Below, in pieces: positions 36,949 through 46,217 of a DNA stretch of 64,000 nucleotides (position 1 is its first letter; the number at the start of each line of letters is the position of its first letter). A program made the translations under genes and the position numbers. The notes under the pieces are model-generated. The model ran no database searches. It was not told where the DNA came from and saw nothing but the letters and a program-made list of their open reading frames with translations. Origin of the DNA: Caproiciproducens sp. NJN-50 (GTDB taxonomy: Bacteria > Bacillota > Clostridia > Oscillospirales > Acutalibacteraceae); the NCBI RefSeq assembly GCF_004103755.1, contig NZ_CP035283.1, forward strand, positions 2,046,001 through 2,110,000, given 5' to 3'.

Positions 36949-37703
36949 TATTGCGCGGTCCAGCCCCCGTCCACCGAGTAAACAGAGCCTGTCACATAAG
37001 AAGCTTCGTCGGAAGCCAGGTAGAGCACCGTGCCCGCGACTTCCTTCGCTTCAGCGTATCGTCTCAGCGGAGTTTTGGCAAAAATCTTCTCCCGAATGAC
37101 GTCCGTGTTCAGCATCTTGCCATTGAGAGCCGTAATCACGTAGCCGGGCGCAACGGCGTTTACCTGGATGTTGTACCTGGCCCATTCCAGCGCGAGACCC
37201 TTCGTCATTTGAAGGACTCCGCCTTTACTTGACAGATAGGGCAAAATCCCCTTGTCGCCCACCAGTCCGAACATTGATGCAACATTGATCACTTTGCCGG
37301 CCTTTCGCTCGATCATGGTTTTGCCGACCGCCTGACTCAGGAAGAATACGCCCTTTAAATTCGTATTCAGGACCTTATCCCAATCCTCTTCCGTCAGTTC
37401 GACCGCAGGCTTTGTTACGGCCACACCGGCATTGTTGACCAAAACGTCGATTCTTCCAAATTCTCTCACGGTGTCGGAAACCAGCGTTTCAATCGAAGAA
37501 AGCTTTGTGACGTCGCAGCTGTGAGCATAAGTCCGCACCCCGAACCTTTGGGATAAATCCGCGGAAACAGCTTCGCATTCCGCCTGATTTCTGCTGACAA
37601 TCACAACATCCGCGCCGTTCTGCGCAAAGGCTTCCGCAATTCCAGCGCCGATCCCCTTGGTGGCGCCGGTCACCAATACGATTTTTCCTTTCGATTCAAA
37701 CAT
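36948..37703 (-). CDS. Short-chain dehydrogenase/reductase (FabG-like)
   Basis: A 251-residue classical SDR. The Rossmann motif TGATKGIG, NNAG (VLVNNAGVAV), the catalytic Ser in INVASMFG and the Y-x-x-x-K motif in PYLSSKGG are all present, with the C-terminal SVDGGWTAQ. It probably oxidises or reduces a hydroxyacyl-CoA or hydroxy-acid intermediate. The start at 37703 lies behind AGGAGAAAAAAG and overlaps the end of the dehydratase gene by 8 bp, showing tight coupling. Confidence 0.9.
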   Translation of the reverse strand: MFESKGKIVLVTGATKGIGAGIAEAFAQNGADVVIVSRNQAECEAVSADLSQRFGVRTYAHSCDVTKLSSIETLVSDTVREFGRIDVLVNNAGVAVTKPAVELTEEDWDKVLNTNLKGVFFLSQAVGKTMIERKAGKVINVASMFGLVGDKGILPYLSSKGGVLQMTKGLALEWARYNIQVNAVAPGYVITALNGKMLNTDVIREKIFAKTPLRRYAEAKEVAGTVLYLASDEASYVTGSVYSVDGGWTAQ

Positions 37704-39153
37704 CTTTTTTCTCCTTCTGTTCTTCCTCAATGCCGGCCAGACGCTGCGCCAGTTTTTTCTTCCGCTCCAAATTCGCCTGGCGGGTCAGCATCACGCGCTG
37801 TGCCTGCGGAGAGCCCGCTCCGTGCATGCTCTCGACCAAAGCCGTACCCCCGGTCATGTTTTCCAGCAAGCGAAGCATCCTGTAGCGGTCTTCCACGGAA
37901 ACATCCTTCGCGGTCTTTAAGTACTTCTTTACGTAGGGTCCGAGTTTCGGATCGTTGAAATCAACCTCGCTGGGCATGGTCGCCAGAATTCCTCCCGCAA
38001 TGTCGTGGGACAGCCGCGCAATCTCATAAATAAAGCGCGTCACGTTCTGCTTGCTCGTATTTGCCAGCAGCGGATTGACATAGTAGGAGCCGCAGGGCAG
38101 TTTGCTGCCGTCCGCCGAACAGGCCAGCGAGCAGGCGTAGAGAGTTTCCGTCAAGTGGATCATTTCCACTTCCTTGTCCCGGATGTGCGCGGCTTTGGCC
38201 GTTCCGCTGTAATCGGCCAGACTGGCCGCGGCGCCCACCATGATATCCGCCAGCCCGCCTTTGCAGCCGCCGTAATTCTGGCGATGGTAGGAAGCAAACC
38301 TCTCCACAAGGCTGCCTGAGAATTCCGTTTCACCGCACATGAACACGCGCTTCCACGGGACAAACACATCTTCCAGCACCGTCAGGCATTCTCCTCCGAC
38401 CACACCGTAGTTGACATTTCCCTGGTCCATCACGTCAAATTTTCTGCCGTCGTTGGTCTGCCGCCCGAAAATGTGGAAAACGCCTTTCGCACCCACGGGA
38501 ACCGCACAGGCGACCGCGTAGTCTTTTTCCTCCGGTTTTAATGAAACCGTGGGCATAATCAGCATTTCAAAGGAATTCACCATTCCGGTCATGTGCATTT
38601 TCGCCCCGCGGATGACGATTCCTTTGTCGTTCTTTTCCACAACATGGACATACATATCGGGATCATCCTGCTGGCTGGGCGAACGGCTGCGGTCCCCTTT
38701 CGGGTCCGTCATCGCACCGGCAATCATCAGGTCCTCTTTTTGAATGTACTTCAGAAACTCCCTGAAACGGGCATGGTAATCGGTCCCGCATTTCTGGTCA
38801 ATATCGTATGTAACGGAATACGTCGCGTTCAAAGCGTCCATCCCGACGCAGCGCTGATAGCAGGAACCCGTCCGCTGCGAGATTGCACGCAGCATCTTGA
38901 CTTTTTTAATCAGATCGTCCGTGCTCTGATGGATATGTGTAAACCGGTTGATTTTTTCGCCGGTCAAATGAGAGGTGGCGGTCAGCAGATCTTCATACTC
39001 CATTTCATGGGCCATGTCGTAAGTGGTCGCGGCAGCATTGATATGCGGCTGAACCAAAGGATGCCCTACCACGCAGTCGATTTTTTCTCCCTTAAAGTAG
39101 ACGGTCGGATGGAGTTTTTTCAGAGCCTCCATATATTCGGCGCCTGTTTTCAT
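37696..39153 (-). CDS. 4-hydroxybutyryl-CoA dehydratase / vinylacetyl-CoA isomerase family protein
   Basis: A 485-residue member of the HpaB/AbfD flavoprotein family. All four ligands of the special 4Fe-4S cluster of 4-hydroxybutyryl-CoA dehydratase are in place: C98-x3-C102 (GSCYQRCVGM) and H290-x6-C297 (HRQNYGGC), two or fewer positions off the C. aminobutyricum numbering. It should therefore perform radical dehydration of a 4-hydroxyacyl-CoA to an enoyl-CoA such as crotonyl-CoA. The cluster lacks the usual AbfT and 4-hydroxybutyrate dehydrogenase; two CaiB/BaiF transferases are present instead. A paralogue with a different substrate is possible. Confidence 0.88.
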   Translation of the reverse strand: MKTGAEYMEALKKLHPTVYFKGEKIDCVVGHPLVQPHINAAATTYDMAHEMEYEDLLTATSHLTGEKINRFTHIHQSTDDLIKKVKMLRAISQRTGSCYQRCVGMDALNATYSVTYDIDQKCGTDYHARFREFLKYIQKEDLMIAGAMTDPKGDRSRSPSQQDDPDMYVHVVEKNDKGIVIRGAKMHMTGMVNSFEMLIMPTVSLKPEEKDYAVACAVPVGAKGVFHIFGRQTNDGRKFDVMDQGNVNYGVVGGECLTVLEDVFVPWKRVFMCGETEFSGSLVERFASYHRQNYGGCKGGLADIMVGAAASLADYSGTAKAAHIRDKEVEMIHLTETLYACSLACSADGSKLPCGSYYVNPLLANTSKQNVTRFIYEIARLSHDIAGGILATMPSEVDFNDPKLGPYVKKYLKTAKDVSVEDRYRMLRLLENMTGGTALVESMHGAGSPQAQRVMLTRQANLERKKKLAQRLAGIEEEQKEKKDV

Positions 39154-39198
39154 AGTGCTTTATTCCTTTCTCTTCATTAGCCTTACCGGACGGTTTTT

Positions 39199-40332
39199 TT
39201 ATAAAATATTATTCGAAATCACAATCCGCTGGATTTCGGAAGTTCCTTCGTAAATTTCAGTGATTTTCGCATCCCGCATCATGCGTTCAACGGGATAGTC
39301 CCTGGTGTAGCCGTAGCCGCCCAGCATCTGGACCGCCTGAGTCGTGACCTTCATCGCCGTTTCGGAGGCCGACAGTTTTGCCATCGCCGCCTCTTTGACA
39401 TAGGGCAGGCCCTCCATTTTGTTCGCCGCGGCGTGATACATGAGAAGCCTTGCCGACGAGATGGCGACTTCCATATCGGCCAGCTTGAACTGCGTGTTCT
39501 GGAAATTGGAAATCGGCTTGCCGAACTGCGTCCTGACCTTCGTGTAGGCAACAGCTTCCGCCATCGCGGCCTCCGCGATGCCCAACGCCTGGGCGGCAAT
39601 GCCGATTCGGCCCCCGTTCAGAGCCGTCATGGCAATTTTAAAGCCCTTTCCCAAAGATCCCAGCAGATTTTCCTTTGGAATCACACAGTCTGTAAAAACA
39701 ATTTCCGCAGTGGGAGAGCCGTGCAGTCCCATCTTTTCTTCATGCTTCCCCACGGAGAAGCCCGGAAAATCTTTTTCGACGAGAAAAGCGGAAATTCCCT
39801 TTGTTCCCTTCGAAGGGTCCGTCATGGCGAATACCACAAAAAGATCCGCAACATAGCCGTTGGTAATAAAGACCTTGGAACCGTTCATCACCCAGTGGTC
39901 TCCATCCGGGAAACAGGTCGTGGTCCCTTTGGAGGCGTCCGATCCGGCGTTCGGCTCCGTCAGCGCAAACGCACCCAGATGTCCGGACGCCAGCATGGGA
40001 AGATATTTGGCTTTCTGCTCCCCGGTGCCAAACTGAATAATCGGTCCGCAGCACAACCCATTATGCGTTGCCATAATGTCGGCGGTGCTTGCACAGGCTT
40101 TTGCAACCTCTTCAATCGCCAGCGCGGAAGACAGATCGTCCGCCCCGGCTCCCCCGTACTCCTTCGGGATATTCAGACCCAAATAGCCGTAATGGAACAG
40201 CTTTTGAATCGTTTCAGCCGGGTATTCACAGGTTCGGTCCGTTTCGGCGGCGATGGGCTTGATTTCGTTTTCTGAAAATTCCCGAATCGCCTTCCGGAGC
40301 AGCGACTGCTCTTTGGTCAAGGTAAAATTCAT
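39199..40332 (-). CDS. Acyl-CoA dehydrogenase
   Basis: A 377-residue FAD acyl-CoA dehydrogenase of the butyryl-CoA dehydrogenase type. Motifs are FALTEPNAGSDAS (FAD/substrate site), GYVADLFVVFAMTD and the C-terminal catalytic Glu in IYEGTSEIQRIVISNNIL. It interconverts acyl-CoA and 2-enoyl-CoA with EtfAB, encoded a few genes downstream, as redox partner. GAGG precedes the ATG at 40332. Length and motifs are complete. Confidence 0.94.
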   Translation of the reverse strand: MNFTLTKEQSLLRKAIREFSENEIKPIAAETDRTCEYPAETIQKLFHYGYLGLNIPKEYGGAGADDLSSALAIEEVAKACASTADIMATHNGLCCGPIIQFGTGEQKAKYLPMLASGHLGAFALTEPNAGSDASKGTTTCFPDGDHWVMNGSKVFITNGYVADLFVVFAMTDPSKGTKGISAFLVEKDFPGFSVGKHEEKMGLHGSPTAEIVFTDCVIPKENLLGSLGKGFKIAMTALNGGRIGIAAQALGIAEAAMAEAVAYTKVRTQFGKPISNFQNTQFKLADMEVAISSARLLMYHAAANKMEGLPYVKEAAMAKLSASETAMKVTTQAVQMLGGYGYTRDYPVERMMRDAKITEIYEGTSEIQRIVISNNIL

Positions 40333-40375
40333 TTGTAAACCTCCACAGCTTCGATGAGAGGGACCGGGCGCGGCA

Positions 40376-40822
40376 TCACTGGTTTTTCATCTGGCAAAGC
40401 AGCAGATGATCCGCGACCAGGCACAGCTCTTTTTTCTGGTTGTAAACCTGAACATTCTCCACGACAAATCCCTTGTCCTGATGCTTGGGACTGGGGTATT
40501 TATTCTTTATCACCACTTTTGTTGTAAGGGTGTCGTTAATAAATACCGGACGGATAAAGCGCAGCTTATCATACCCATAAGAAAAAGCGACAGGATTGAT
40601 GACGGAAGCGGTCAGGCCCACACCGATGCTGAACACAAGGGTTCCGTGCGCGATCCGCTGCCCGAATTCCGTTGTCTTGCACCATTCCGCGTCCATATGG
40701 TGCGGAAAAAAGTCTCCCGTCTGGCCCGCGTGAAGGACAATATCCGCCTCCGTGACCGTCCTGCCGGTTGTTTCTCTTTCCGCGCCAATCTTATAATCCT
40801 CATAATAGATTTCTTTTGTCAT
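40376..40822 (-). CDS. MaoC-family (R)-specific enoyl-CoA hydratase-like protein
   Basis: 148 residues with an intact hydratase-2 motif GDFFPHHMD (Asp and His dyad) and the [18 protein letters not shown] block. It likely hydrates an enoyl-CoA to a 3-hydroxyacyl-CoA, or removes water. It lies between the CoA-transferases and the acyl-CoA dehydrogenase. It is paralogous to the protein at 28916-29425, which has lost the His. A GAGG site is 9-10 bases before the ATG. Confidence 0.88.
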   Translation of the reverse strand: MTKEIYYEDYKIGAERETTGRTVTEADIVLHAGQTGDFFPHHMDAEWCKTTEFGQRIAHGTLVFSIGVGLTASVINPVAFSYGYDKLRFIRPVFINDTLTTKVVIKNKYPSPKHQDKGFVVENVQVYNQKKELCLVADHLLLCQMKNQ

Positions 40823-40889
40823 AAAAATCAGCCTCGATTCTTGATTATCTTTATCACCATATTTTTATTGACATCAGATCCAAAACGGA

Positions 40890-42017
40890 TCAGGGTAAAT
40901 CCGGATCATGTTCATCCAGCCTTGGCGAACCCTTGGAGCATTTGTATTTCTCTCCGTCGATTCGGATCGGGCAGCGCAGCGTTTCGATTTTCGTCCCGTT
41001 TGACCGGACTACCTCCTGTGTCATATCCAAAGTCTGAAACTCTTCCGTCTTCATCAAACGGTCCCAGTCCATCACATCGGAACACCAGATATCGGCCGGT
41101 TCCAGTACAGCCAACCACTCCTCCGTATTTCCGCTCAGAAGATGTTCGGCCAAAATCATCTTTATCTCGTCCCGTTTGCTGCTCCATTCCCTTTTATCCG
41201 TATACCCTTTGAGTTCATCGCACTTTAAAAGCTCTGCCAGGGTGGGAATGGAACCCATCGCCAAAGCCAGGTATCCGTTTTTGGTTCGATAGATTCCATA
41301 GGGAGCCGCAATAAACGGACTGGCGTTGTTGATCCCGCTCCGCACCGGCAGCTCATGCCCATCGTTCAGGAAGGTGGTCAGTCCTTCAAATTGAAGATCC
41401 AGCGCGGATTCCAGCAGACTGACCTCCACGTAAGCGCCGCGTCCCGTCACTCCCCTGCGGACCAGGCCGGCCATCACCCCCTGAATCAGATGTTCGCCCG
41501 CCAGGATATCCGCAACGCTGAGTCCCACCGGCAAAGGCGGCTGGTCCGCGTTCCCGTTCTGATACGCGATCCCGGACACCGCCTGAACCAGCAGATCCTG
41601 CCCCGGCCTTCCGACCCAGGGTCCTTTTTTCCCATATCCGGTCACTTCCCCGTATACCAAAGCGGGATTGATCTTTTTTACCGATTCATAATCGACTCCC
41701 AGGCGTTCCGCCACTCCGGGGCGAAAATTGATCAGCATGACATCGGCCCGGCTCAAGAGCTCATCCAGCCTGCCCCGGTCCGAGGGATCTTTCAGGTCGA
41801 TCACCAGACTCTCTTTATTCCTGTTCTCCGTGTGAAACAAAGAATTCTCGCCGTCAAGATACAAATTGGAGAGCGCCATTTTGCGGCTGAGGTCGCCCCC
41901 GTTCGGATTTTCGATCTTGACCACCCTCGCGCCGAGATCCGCCAAACGGAGGCCTGCGTAAGGTCCCGCCAAAAGCTGGCTGAAATCCAGAACCAGCATT
42001 CCTTCCAGTGGTTTCAA
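40890..42017 (-). CDS. CaiB/BaiF (class III) CoA-transferase, second of a pair
   Basis: 375 residues of the family III CoA-transferase fold (MKPLEGMLVLDFSQLLAGPY, RVVKIENPNGGD, LINFRPGVAERLG). The catalytic Asp is D170 in LSVADILAGEH. It moves CoA from one acyl-CoA to a free carboxylic acid, thereby activating the imported or derived substrate. It overlaps the homologous upstream gene by 4 bp. Several family III enzymes work as heteromeric pairs, and both members here keep the Asp. Confidence 0.92.
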   Translation of the reverse strand: MKPLEGMLVLDFSQLLAGPYAGLRLADLGARVVKIENPNGGDLSRKMALSNLYLDGENSLFHTENRNKESLVIDLKDPSDRGRLDELLSRADVMLINFRPGVAERLGVDYESVKKINPALVYGEVTGYGKKGPWVGRPGQDLLVQAVSGIAYQNGNADQPPLPVGLSVADILAGEHLIQGVMAGLVRRGVTGRGAYVEVSLLESALDLQFEGLTTFLNDGHELPVRSGINNASPFIAAPYGIYRTKNGYLALAMGSIPTLAELLKCDELKGYTDKREWSSKRDEIKMILAEHLLSGNTEEWLAVLEPADIWCSDVMDWDRLMKTEEFQTLDMTQEVVRSNGTKIETLRCPIRIDGEKYKCSKGSPRLDEHDPDLP

Positions 42018-43180
42018 ATCCGCCTCTCCTCCTCACCTTTCAAGTGAAAATCCGAGATGATCTTCTCATTGTCCTCGCCCAGTTTCGGGGCCCATTTTTC
42101 TGACTTCAGCATCTTCCCGTCAACGCGGATCGGGCACCGGGTCGTCAGGAGTCCGGGCTGGCCGGGGCGGTGCACGTCCTGCACAAAATCAAGGACGCGG
42201 AATGCTTCATGACTCGTCATCTGTTCCCAGTTCATGACCTCCGAAGCCCAGTATCCGGCCTTCTCCAGGAGTGACATCCAATGTCCGGTCTCCTCCTGTT
42301 TCAGGTGTTCCTGAAGGACTTTTTTAATCTCATCGCGCTTTGTGAACCAGACCTCTGGATCCGTATATTCCGTCAGACGCCTGCAGCCCAGGATCTCCCC
42401 CAGGCGGACCACGGACCCCATGGTAAGCGCGAGATATCCGTTCTTTGTCTCATAGATTCCATACGGGGCGCCGAGCGCAGCGTGTGCATTGTTAAAACCG
42501 GATCGTTCCGGCATCCGGCGGCCGTTGTTCAAATAAACGGTCACGGCTTCGACCTCAAATGAAAGGATCGATTCCAGCAGGGAAATCTCAACATTTCCGC
42601 CCTCCCCCGTTTTTGCGCGGCGGATCAGGCAGGCCAGAATTCCCTGAACCAGATGGGCACCGGACACGGTGTCTACGATCGACACCGCGAACGGCATGGG
42701 CGGCTGGTCCGCATTCCCATTCAGATAAGCCAGTCCCGAAAGAGACTGAATGAGCAGATCCTGCCCCGGTTTCTTTTTCCACGGTCCTTCTGTTCCGTAT
42801 CCCGTGACCGAAGCGTAGACGATCCGCCGATTGATTTTCCTGGCGTTTTCGTAATCCAGGCCGAATTTCTCCATCACGCCGGGACGGAAGTTTTCGATTA
42901 AAACATCCGCCTTGGCGATAAGTTTTTTTACCATTTCCCGGTCGCCGGCATCCTTCAGGTTGGCAGCAAAACTTTCTTTATTTCTGTTGATCGTGTAAAA
43001 GTTGACGCTGTCTCCATCCGCATACAGATTATTCAAAGAAAGCTGCCGGGCATTGTCCCCCGTTTTGGGGTTCTCCACTTTGATGACGCGGGCGCCAAGA
43101 TCCGCCAGCCGCAGAGCCGCGCTGGGCCCTGCGAGGTATTGGCTGAAATCCAGCACAACCGTCCCCTCTAATGGTTTCAT
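42014..43180 (-). CDS. CaiB/BaiF (class III) CoA-transferase, first of a pair
   Basis: 388 residues, clearly paralogous to the next gene (MKPLEGTVVLDFSQYLAGPS, RVIKVENPKTGDNA, LIENFRPGVMEKFG). The catalytic Asp is D170 in SIVDTVSGAH. The stop overlaps the following start (ATGA). CoA donor and acceptor are unknown. Acetyl-, butyryl- or succinyl-CoA donors are common for such enzymes, which would avoid ATP use when the substrate is activated. Confidence 0.92.
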   Translation of the reverse strand: MKPLEGTVVLDFSQYLAGPSAALRLADLGARVIKVENPKTGDNARQLSLNNLYADGDSVNFYTINRNKESFAANLKDAGDREMVKKLIAKADVLIENFRPGVMEKFGLDYENARKINRRIVYASVTGYGTEGPWKKKPGQDLLIQSLSGLAYLNGNADQPPMPFAVSIVDTVSGAHLVQGILACLIRRAKTGEGGNVEISLLESILSFEVEAVTVYLNNGRRMPERSGFNNAHAALGAPYGIYETKNGYLALTMGSVVRLGEILGCRRLTEYTDPEVWFTKRDEIKKVLQEHLKQEETGHWMSLLEKAGYWASEVMNWEQMTSHEAFRVLDFVQDVHRPGQPGLLTTRCPIRVDGKMLKSEKWAPKLGEDNEKIISDFHLKGEEERRI

Positions 43181-43195
43181 TCCATCCTCCTTGAT

Positions 43196-44380
43196 TCATT
43201 GATGCACGCGGTCGGCATAATACAGTTGATTAAAATGTTCTGCGATTATTCGCGGAGATTTCTTTTCTTTGATTTGACGATGCAGATCGGCGGATTCCTC
43301 TTCCTGGAAGTCGTTCCATCGCGCTATTTTCGGCCTTACAAACGATGTTTCAAGCGTTTTGAAGGTATTTTTGAAGAAGCCGCGCGTCATTTGATTGTTT
43401 TTTTCATCCAGCCAGGCTGATTTTGCCGCCGGCTGCCCGTCCGCTTCGGTATAAATTCCCTTCTGTACCTCGGCAGAAGCGAGGTACTTGGCAAAAGCGA
43501 CAGCGCTTTCCGTTTTTTCCGGTGCAATCTGTCCGGAAACAGAGATCCCTACCCCGCCCATCTGCGTGGAAACCTCCGCGTTTTCCCAAAGCAGGGGGGC
43601 GTCCCAAAACTCAAGCGGATGCCGCCGGAACCCGTCCCGGGAATAATTCGTATATCCGTAGAGATAGGGAGTGTAAACGATTTTCCCCTCTGACGACATG
43701 GCATCCAAAAGCTGAATCGGATTCATCTCAAAAGAATCGGGATGGGAAACGGATGCGAGAAGGTAAAGCAGCTCCGCGGCCTTCTCGCCAGCAGCCGGGT
43801 TAATTCCTTTCCGGAGATCAAAATAATTTTCTCCGCGCTGCTGGGCGACAAAGCTCAGGTAGATACTGAAGATATCCGTCGCGGACATTGCCGTGCCGAT
43901 CCAGAAATCACCCAGCCAATTTTTCAGGTCGAGAACGTCCTGAAACGTGCGCGGCAGCGGCAGACCCTTTTTCCTGAAAAACTCCATATTTGCCGCCGCC
44001 ACCTGTGTGGCCGCGTCCACCGGAAGCGCCTGGTAAAATCCGTCCACACAGTAACAGCTCAGGCTCTGTCCGATCCTCTCGCGCTCCAGCGTTTCCAGAA
44101 AAGCCGGTTCCAGATACTCGTTCAGCACCAGAAGAATTTTCTCCTGCAGTGCCTCGGCCATAAAGGGGTGGTCAACCATGATCAGATCGTACTTCTCCGC
44201 CAGCCTGCTCACGGGAAAATCACCGAAGTCCTTCAGACTGCGCCTGGTCCAGGTAATTGCAACCCCGGAATGCGCGCTGCAAAACCGTTCCGTCACCGGG
44301 ATCAGTGGATTGTAGCCTCTCTCATGGTCCCAAGTGATTCCTCTGAGTTCCATTGTTTTTTTCACCTTGCTCTTTTCCAT
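43196..44380 (-). CDS. Solute-binding-protein-fold protein without a signal peptide
   Basis: 394 residues resembling family 1 extracellular solute-binding proteins (LMVDHPFMAEAL-like hinge region, PVDAATQVAAANMEFFRKKGLPLP, VAFAKYLASAEVQKGIYTEADGQPA). The N-terminus, MEKSKVKKTMELRGITWDHE, has no hydrophobic stretch or lipobox, so it should stay in the cytoplasm. It sits between the TRAP permease and the CoA-transferases, 16 bp before the latter. A cytosolic ligand-binding, sensing or substrate-handover role is conceivable. Its ribosome binding site lies in a small GC hairpin. Confidence 0.8.
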   Translation of the reverse strand: MEKSKVKKTMELRGITWDHERGYNPLIPVTERFCSAHSGVAITWTRRSLKDFGDFPVSRLAEKYDLIMVDHPFMAEALQEKILLVLNEYLEPAFLETLERERIGQSLSCYCVDGFYQALPVDAATQVAAANMEFFRKKGLPLPRTFQDVLDLKNWLGDFWIGTAMSATDIFSIYLSFVAQQRGENYFDLRKGINPAAGEKAAELLYLLASVSHPDSFEMNPIQLLDAMSSEGKIVYTPYLYGYTNYSRDGFRRHPLEFWDAPLLWENAEVSTQMGGVGISVSGQIAPEKTESAVAFAKYLASAEVQKGIYTEADGQPAAKSAWLDEKNNQMTRGFFKNTFKTLETSFVRPKIARWNDFQEEESADLHRQIKEKKSPRIIAEHFNQLYYADRVHQ

Positions 44381-44390
44381 TTTGGTTTAT

Positions 44391-44407
44391 CCCCCTGTCG
44401 GGGGGGG
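44391..44407 (-). promoter_or_regulatory. Hairpin sequestering the ribosome binding site of the solute-binding-fold gene
   Basis: CCCCC-TGT-CGGGGGGG (plus strand) folds on the mRNA so that the GGGGGA ribosome binding site is base-paired. It lies between the DctM stop and the next ATG. Confidence 0.45.
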
Positions 44408-44413
44408 ATTTCA

Positions 44414-45700
44414 TCAGTAGATCAGGTCGACCAGTCCTGTCGTCAGAATCGGGATGAAGGTCATGAGCAGCAGTTCTCCCAGCAAAGTGACATAGAACGG
44501 GATACTCTCCTTGATAAACGTCTTCAGCGGACATTTTGTTTCGTTGCACACCACAAACATCAGCGTTCCCATCGGGGGAGTCAGGGACCCGATCGCCATA
44601 TTGAAGATAAAGACCATGGCAAACTGGATCGCGTTGATCCCATAGCTCAGGGCAATCGGATACAGCAGAGGGACCAGAATAATCATGGCCGCGTTGCCTT
44701 CGATGAACATTCCGACAAACAGCAGGAAAAGGTTGCACAGAATCAGGAATACATATTTGCTGCTGGTCGCCTGAAGCATCATGTTCGTCAGGGACTGCGG
44801 AATCTGCTCCTTGGTCAGGATCCAGGACAGGGCGGACGCCGCACCGATAATCAGCATGATGCTGGTCGTGGAAATGACCGTTTCCTTCACTCCGTCTTTA
44901 ATGGTTTTCCAATCCAGCTCTTTATAAATCAGACCCAGAATGACGGAATAGATCACCGCGACAGAACCCGCTTCCGTGGCGGTAAAAACTCCGAGCCGGA
45001 TCCCGCCGATGATAATGACCGGCAGGCATAGCGGAAGGACCGCCTCTTTCAGGACAGGAAGCACTTCCTTGCTCTTTAAACGCTGCTGACGGCTCGGCAT
45101 ATAGCCTCTTCGCCTGGAAATGACCGATACCGTTACCATCTCGCCCAGGCAAAGCATCAGGCCCACGCCAATACCGGAAACAAACAGCTTTCCGATGGAG
45201 AGGTCGGCGAGGGATCCGAACAGAATCATCGCGATTCCCGGGGGAATCAGCGGTGTGATCATCGCGGAAGCGGCGGTAACCACGGAGGAAAACTCTTTCG
45301 ACATTCCCTTCTCTTCCATGGCAGGCACCAAAATCTTGGCTTCCATCGCGGCGTCGGCAAGGCTGGAGCCGGACAGTCCGCCCATCAAAGTGGAGAGCAG
45401 GACATTTACCTGCGCAAGACCGCCGTACAGGCGTCCCGTTAGGACGTCACAAAGAGCCATGATGCGCCGCGTCACTCCGGAATAATTCATAAACACGCCC
45501 GCGCAGACGAAAAACGGAACCGCCAGAAGCGAAGAGCTTTGCACGCTTGAAACTACGCGCTGCGCCAATATCATCGAGTTGACGCCCGGATTGAGAAAAA
45601 AGTAAACCGCGCTTCCCGCGATCACGGAAAGATAGACGGGAACTTTTAAGAACAGCAGCACCAGCATGAGAATCAGTGCGATCGTGATTTGTACGCTCAT
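44414..45700 (-). CDS. dctM: TRAP transporter large permease (DctM)
   Basis: A 428-residue polytopic membrane protein of the TRAP large-subunit family with about 12 hydrophobic segments. Family blocks are MGGLSGSSLADAAMEAKILVP, TAASAMITPLIPPG, VFIFNMAIGSLTPPMGTLMF and the final QIP-type region. It uses the sodium gradient to move a carboxylate delivered by the DctP-type binding protein at 49079. It overlaps DctQ by 4 bp. Confidence 0.94.
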   Translation of the reverse strand: MSVQITIALILMLVLLFLKVPVYLSVIAGSAVYFFLNPGVNSMILAQRVVSSVQSSSLLAVPFFVCAGVFMNYSGVTRRIMALCDVLTGRLYGGLAQVNVLLSTLMGGLSGSSLADAAMEAKILVPAMEEKGMSKEFSSVVTAASAMITPLIPPGIAMILFGSLADLSIGKLFVSGIGVGLMLCLGEMVTVSVISRRRGYMPSRQQRLKSKEVLPVLKEAVLPLCLPVIIIGGIRLGVFTATEAGSVAVIYSVILGLIYKELDWKTIKDGVKETVISTTSIMLIIGAASALSWILTKEQIPQSLTNMMLQATSSKYVFLILCNLFLLFVGMFIEGNAAMIILVPLLYPIALSYGINAIQFAMVFIFNMAIGSLTPPMGTLMFVVCNETKCPLKTFIKESIPFYVTLLGELLLMTFIPILTTGLVDLIY

Positions 45701-46197
45701 AGCTTTTCCTCATCCTCTCTCTTGCGTTTTGCAAGACGCCCGCTGATTTCCGTAAAAAGAAGGCTGACAATCATCAGGAAACACCCCAGCGGAACGGCAA
45801 CATACGCAAAACTGTAAGGAATGCGCAGCAGAGTTGTGAGTTTGCCGGTCGACATCAGCTGCAAATAATAAATGCCGCTTTGGAGAAACAGGTAAATAAG
45901 GATCAGAAGTTCAAGAAAAACATCAATGAATTCGACCGCCCGTTTGGCTTTTTTCGGCAGGGAATCCACCACGATTTCAATGGCAATGTGTCCGCCGGTG
46001 CGAAACGCGGCACCTGCCGCCAGAAAAATTACCCAGACAAACATGATCATCTGCATCTCTTCCATCCAAGTGATGGGGTCACGGAATACGTATCGCCTGA
46101 TCACGCCTGCAAACGTCAGAATAATCAGCGCTACGGCCGTAATTCCAGACACCGTGATGTCCAAGTTCCCCAGAATCTTCAACACACGTTTTTTCAT
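45697..46197 (-). CDS. dctQ: TRAP transporter small permease (DctQ)
   Basis: A 166-residue, four-helix membrane protein of the DctQ family (ITWMEEMQMIMFVWVIFLAAG, FRTGGHIAIEIVVDSLP are typical). It bridges the large permease and the binding protein. The gene stands between the UxaA-like large subunit (21 bp) and dctM (overlap), so import and dehydration are co-expressed. Confidence 0.93.
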   Translation of the reverse strand: MKKRVLKILGNLDITVSGITAVALIILTFAGVIRRYVFRDPITWMEEMQMIMFVWVIFLAAGAAFRTGGHIAIEIVVDSLPKKAKRAVEFIDVFLELLILIYLFLQSGIYYLQLMSTGKLTTLLRIPYSFAYVAVPLGCFLMIVSLLFTEISGRLAKRKREDEEKL

Positions 46198-46217
46198 TTC
46201 GTTAAGCCACCCTCATT

